Positions 60,904-64,000 of a stretch of DNA of 64,000 nucleotides are shown here, piece by piece; positions within the stretch are counted from its first letter, which is position 1; each line of letters starts with the position of its first letter. Location: assembly GCA_902761535.1 (NCBI GenBank), contig CACWKS010000005.1, positions 59,565-123,564 on the forward strand, read 5' to 3'. Under the pieces are notes generated by a model that saw only the letters and a program-made list of their open reading frames with translations, ran no database searches and had not been told where the DNA came from. This stretch comes from an uncultured Pseudomonadota bacterium (GTDB lineage: Bacteria > Pseudomonadota > Alphaproteobacteria > RF32 > CAG-239). The position numbers were made by a program, and so were the translations under genes.

Positions 60904-62610
60904 ATGCAAAATAAAACTCGTCAAACACAAATAACCGATTTTTTAACTAATCAAGCCGGATTGAGCAAATATTTCATCTCTGCACTAAATTGTGACGCCT
61001 CATCGCGTAAATACTATCGCCTGACTTTACCTGATGGCACAACTCGCATCTTAATGGATGATGAAATGCGTTGCAATCATTCCAAAGAATTTATCTTAAT
61101 TGACCGATTCTTATTAAAAAACGGTATTCGTGCCCCCCGTATTTATGCTCATAATCTGCGTCAAGGTTTGATGTTGCTGGAAGATTTCGGCGAAAGCGAT
61201 TTTGTAAAAAAAGCCACCCCGCAAAACGAAAAACAATTACTGCAAAAAGCTGTTGATGTGTTGATTAAATTACACCAAGTTAAACAACGTCCTGCCTGCG
61301 TCAAAGATATGAATGAAAAAGTTATTCTTGATAATTTTGCATTATTCACTGATTGGTATATTCCCGCTTGTCTGGGAAGACAATTAACTTCCTCGGAACG
61401 CAATTCTTTCTTTGCCATTGTCAAAAAACTTATGCCGGCAGCGTTGAAATTACCTTCTACTCTGGTATTATGGGATTATCATGTTAACAACGTTATGTAT
61501 CCCGATGCCAACGATGCCGCCATCATTGATTTCCAAGACTCATTGTGGGGACCGGGACTTTATGATTTAGTCAGTTTGATTGAAGACGAACGCCGCAATA
61601 TTCCATCTTCTCTTACTCAAGAATTAAAAGAATATTATTTTTCCCGAATGCCCGAACTCAATGCTAAAGATTTTAACAAATGTTATGCCTATATGGCTTT
61701 ATTGCGTCACATGCGTGTGTTGGGACGCTTCACTACTTTAATATTAGTCAGCAAACGTCCGGCTTATGCCCGTTATGTTCCTCACGGAATGGAATTACTG
61801 CAACAAACCTTACAACATCCTGATTTTATCGAACTTAAAAACTGGATGGATAAATATTTTCCGCAAACCTCATGGGGAATTCCCCAAGATAAAGGTATAA
61901 ATAAGGCTTTTGTTTTGGCTGCCGGTCGTGGTACCCGTATGCAGCACTTAACCGATCATCGCCCTAAACCTATGGTCAAAATCGGCAACCGTTATCTGAT
62001 TGATTTCGGACTTGATTTATTAAAAAATGCCCGTATCAAAGATATTGTGGTCAATGTTTGTTACCGCAAATGTATGATCAAAAAACATATGAAAACTTTG
62101 ACTTATTTCAACACTTCCATATCCGAAGAAAAAGAAGCCTTGGAAACCGGCGGCGGCATCAAAAAAGCCATAAAATATTTTGATAACAAACCTTTTGTGG
62201 TTGTCAATTCCGATAACATCTTAATTGATGACGGTCTTAAACCGATTATCAATCAAATGCAGGATTCCTGGAACAATGAAAAACACGATATAATGCTCTT
62301 GCTCTGTGATATCAAAAACATCAACGGCGATAAACCGAAATACGGAGATTACAAAATTTCCGGCAACAAAATCTTGCGGAACAAAGAAAAAACTTCATCC
62401 CCCGAATTTAGCTATGGTTATGTCGGTGTGGCAATAGTTCACCCTCGCCTTTTTAATGGTTCTCCTGAAGGTAAATTTTCTTTGGTTGAATTATTCGATA
62501 AAGCCCAAGCAAGCAATCGTTTGGGATATTATATCAGCGATCGGAAAGAGTTTTGGGTAGGCACTCCGCAAGCGGTTAAAGAAACCTGCCGAATGCTTTT
62601 TAAGGATTAA
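60904..62610 (+). CDS. Fused sugar kinase and nucleotidyltransferase (AmgK-MurU type)
   Basis: A 568-residue protein. Residues 1 to about 320 are an aminoglycoside-phosphotransferase-like kinase (CDASSRKYYRL, MLLEDFGESDF, catalytic WDYHVNN near 190-196, IIDFQD), like AmgK, which phosphorylates MurNAc/GlcNAc at C1. Residues 333-568 are a nucleotidyltransferase with AAGRGTRMQHLTDHRPKPM, like MurU, which makes UDP-MurNAc. In Pseudomonas these are two adjacent genes; here they form one chain. This bypasses de novo MurNAc synthesis. It converges with murQ, the ends overlapping by 11 bases. RBS AAGG before ATG. Confidence 0.85.
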   Translation: MQNKTRQTQITDFLTNQAGLSKYFISALNCDASSRKYYRLTLPDGTTRILMDDEMRCNHSKEFILIDRFLLKNGIRAPRIYAHNLRQGLMLLEDFGESDFVKKATPQNEKQLLQKAVDVLIKLHQVKQRPACVKDMNEKVILDNFALFTDWYIPACLGRQLTSSERNSFFAIVKKLMPAALKLPSTLVLWDYHVNNVMYPDANDAAIIDFQDSLWGPGLYDLVSLIEDERRNIPSSLTQELKEYYFSRMPELNAKDFNKCYAYMALLRHMRVLGRFTTLILVSKRPAYARYVPHGMELLQQTLQHPDFIELKNWMDKYFPQTSWGIPQDKGINKAFVLAAGRGTRMQHLTDHRPKPMVKIGNRYLIDFGLDLLKNARIKDIVVNVCYRKCMIKKHMKTLTYFNTSISEEKEALETGGGIKKAIKYFDNKPFVVVNSDNILIDDGLKPIINQMQDSWNNEKHDIMLLLCDIKNINGDKPKYGDYKISGNKILRNKEKTSSPEFSYGYVGVAIVHPRLFNGSPEGKFSLVELFDKAQASNRLGYYISDRKEFWVGTPQAVKETCRMLFKD

Positions 62611-63493
62611 TTACCTTTCTTAAAATACCTTCATTTTCCGCCAACAATTTTTCAGCCTTTGTCTTGGAACATTTTTTTATAGCCATTACACAAGCTGTCT
62701 TAACATTCTTGCCGCTTAATTCAATATATTCACGTGCTTTATTTGGCTCAATATCGGCAATTTCCGAGACAAATCTCACTCCTCGCTCAACCAACTTTTC
62801 ATTTGCCAAGCGCACATCTATCATATAATTTTCATATGTTTTACCAATTCGTATCATTGCTCCGGTTGAAAGCATATTTAAAATCATTTTCTGTGCCGTT
62901 CCCGACTTCATGCGCGACGAACCTGTTATAGCTTCCTCTCCGACAATCGGATTGATAAATATATCCGAAACCTCTTTTAATTTCGCCTCCGGATTCGAAC
63001 TGATACCGATTGTCTTAACTCCGCGCTTTTGTGCTTCTTCCATAACCGCCAACACATACCTCGGACCACCGTTTGCCGAAACTCCGACCACCACATCATT
63101 AGCGGTCGGATTAAAATCTGCCAAATCCTGCAAACCTAATTCGGCACTGTCTTCAGAATTTTCAATCGAAAAACGCAATGCCTCATCACCGCCGGCAATA
63201 TACCCCTGAACCATACCATGTTCCACTCCGAAAGTCGGCCAACATTCCGAAGCATCCAAAACTCCGATTCTCCCGGATGTACCGGCTCCGAAATAAGCTA
63301 ATCTTCCTCCTCTGCGAAAACTTCCGGCTATCAGCTCTATTGCTTCACCTATCTCCGGCAAAACTTTCTCTATAGCCGCCGCCACCTTTTTATCCTCGTT
63401 ATTTATCGTTTTTGCTATTTCATAAGAACTCATCAAATCAATTCCCGTTGTATCGGGATTCGCTCTTTCGGTTAACGCGACTTTATCCATCAT
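62600..63493 (-). CDS. murQ: N-acetylmuramic acid 6-phosphate etherase MurQ
   Basis: A 297-residue SIS-domain etherase that converts MurNAc-6-P to GlcNAc-6-P and lactate. Visible: N-terminal TERANPDTTGIDLMSS, the SIS loop GAGTSGRIGVLDASECWPTF with the catalytic Glu in SEC, GVSANGGPRYVLA, and SRMKSGTAQKMILNMLSTG. GGGGAAAA precedes ATG 63493. It lies convergent with the AmgK-MurU fusion; the two enzymes would draw on the same MurNAc-6-P pool. Confidence 0.95.
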   Translation of the reverse strand: MMDKVALTERANPDTTGIDLMSSYEIAKTINNEDKKVAAAIEKVLPEIGEAIELIAGSFRRGGRLAYFGAGTSGRIGVLDASECWPTFGVEHGMVQGYIAGGDEALRFSIENSEDSAELGLQDLADFNPTANDVVVGVSANGGPRYVLAVMEEAQKRGVKTIGISSNPEAKLKEVSDIFINPIVGEEAITGSSRMKSGTAQKMILNMLSTGAMIRIGKTYENYMIDVRLANEKLVERGVRFVSEIADIEPNKAREYIELSGKNVKTACVMAIKKCSKTKAEKLLAENEGILRKVINP

Positions 63494-63563
63494 TTTTCCC
63501 CATTAAAAATAAAGATTAGACAATAAATTATCACAGATTGGTAAAAAAAATATAAAAAAACAG

Positions 63564-63590
63564 TTGACATTTTATACAATTTGCTATTAG
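63564..63590 (+). promoter_or_regulatory. Probable promoter of the tRNA-Tyr/tRNA-Gly/tuf unit
   Basis: A perfect TTGACA (63564-63569) with TATTAG (63585-63590) 15 bases on. The spacer is short, so the exact -10 is uncertain, but no other strong box is near. Confidence 0.45.
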
Positions 63591-63643
63591 TTGCAGGAAT
63601 AGTGCTTAGCAATTCTCCTGATTTATTAGGCGATTCTATGAAC

Positions 63644-63728
63644 GGAGGGGTGGCAGAGCGGTCAAATGCAACGGACTGTAAATCCGTCGACTTAGTCTAC
63701 GATGGTTCGAATCCATCCCCCTCCACCA
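63644..63728 (+). tRNA. tRNA-Tyr (GTA), CCA encoded
   Basis: Acceptor GGAGGGG pairs with CCCCTCC followed by A and CCA. Anticodon loop CTGTAAA gives GTA. The long variable arm of class II tRNA-Tyr (CGACTTAGTCTACG region) and T loop TTCGAAT are present. Confidence 0.97.
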
Positions 63729-63761
63729 CTATTTATAACCTTGGATGTTTGGTTTAATTAA

Positions 63762-63835
63762 GCGGGTGTAGCTCAATGGTAGAGCAGAAGCCTTCCAAGC
63801 TTATGACGGGGGTTCGATTCCCCTCACCCGCTCCA
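63762..63835 (+). tRNA. tRNA-Gly (TCC), CCA encoded
   Basis: Acceptor GCGGGTG pairs with CACCCGC, then T and CCA. Anticodon loop CTTCCAA gives TCC. D arm GCTCAATGGTAGAGC and T arm are canonical. 33 bases after tRNA-Tyr, upstream of tuf, as in the E. coli tufB locus. Confidence 0.97.
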
Positions 63836-63902
63836 TTTTTCCCTTCCATCCATATTTTGTTTAACCACTCGTTTAACGACATAAGCTTAAGGATATTAGA
63901 TA

Positions 63903-64000
63903 ATGGCAAAAGAGAAGTTTGAGCGGAATAAGCCGCACTGCAATATCGGAACAATCGGTCACGTAGACCATGGTAAAACCACTTTGACAGCAGCGATTAC
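63903..64000 (+). CDS. tuf: Elongation factor Tu, N-terminal part (cut by window end)
   Basis: The first 32 residues are present: [20 protein letters not shown], then [20 protein letters not shown] is the EF-Tu P-loop. AAGGAT lies 9 bases before the ATG. The tRNA-Tyr-tRNA-Gly-tuf order is a known arrangement in proteobacteria. Confidence 0.97.
   Translation, partial: MAKEKFERNKPHCNIGTIGHVDHGKTTLTAAI

Overview
The window looks like chromosomal DNA from a low-GC, flagellated, probably anaerobic alphaproteobacterium. The alphaproteobacterial signals are MipZ, the hybrid kinase CckA placed directly after fliQ-fliR-flhB (the order I recall from Caulobacter), an HdaA-type DnaA-related regulator, and an accB-accC pair. 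A single-chain pyruvate:ferredoxin oxidoreductase (nifJ) points to anaerobic pyruvate metabolism. The tRNA-His gene encodes a G at position -1, which the Caulobacter/Rhizobium/Rhodobacter clade is known to have lost, so the organism probably branches outside that clade. No CRISPR array, insertion sequence or prophage was recognised.

Layout. 1-6334: end of a HEPN-like gene, a chimeric lipoprotein-parvulin, a small lipoprotein, a parvulin foldase, secA and a Sel1-repeat protein. 6337-8157: accC and accB on the minus strand. 8321-12939: a sigma-54 promoter followed by fliK-flgD-flgE. 12951-13864: a large inverted repeat and two small envelope proteins. 14059-19012: nifJ and a pair of unrecognised proteins built from a repeated module. 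19061-24635: two aminopeptidases, Sua5, a coiled-coil protein and NhaA. 24636-26181: a poly-G promoter region, a small zinc-ribbon gene and an array of inverted dispersed repeats. 26182-27721: an ECF sigma operon with a Spy-like periplasmic protein. 27855-32363: a polyprenyl-phosphate sugar module (UbiA-type transferase, HAD phosphatase, two large membrane proteins). 32598-38585: M23 peptidase and bactofilin, NUDIX, small proteins, a second hook-type protein under its own sigma-54 promoter followed by GtrA, a metallo-hydrolase and a lipoprotein. 38750-41560: tRNA-His, a penicillin-binding carboxypeptidase with a SPOR domain, MipZ and a probably truncated gene. 41938-50081: pgm, a GH114-like protein, fliQ-fliR-flhB-cckA-hdaA. 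50137-54188: three secreted cysteine-rich proteins. 54355-60822: a CDF transporter, a GldA-like ATPase with a giant permease-GldG-DUF4340 fusion, rlmB and a HAD phosphatase. 60904-63493: an AmgK-MurU fusion and MurQ. 63644-64000: tRNA-Tyr, tRNA-Gly and the start of tuf.

How parts work together. Flagellar assembly is represented by hook construction under sigma-54 and by the export gate, which is linked to the CckA cell-cycle kinase. Envelope work recurs throughout: bactofilin with M23, a DD-carboxypeptidase, and a muramic-acid recycling locus with both the MurQ route and the AmgK/MurU route, the latter fused into one protein. The least explained and most interesting pieces are the cysteine-rich secreted operon (a recurring roughly 30-residue C-x3-G motif with a CP[FWY] core), the duplicated-module pair at 17740-19012, the poly-G tract in a promoter region, and the permease-GldG-DUF4340 fusion.
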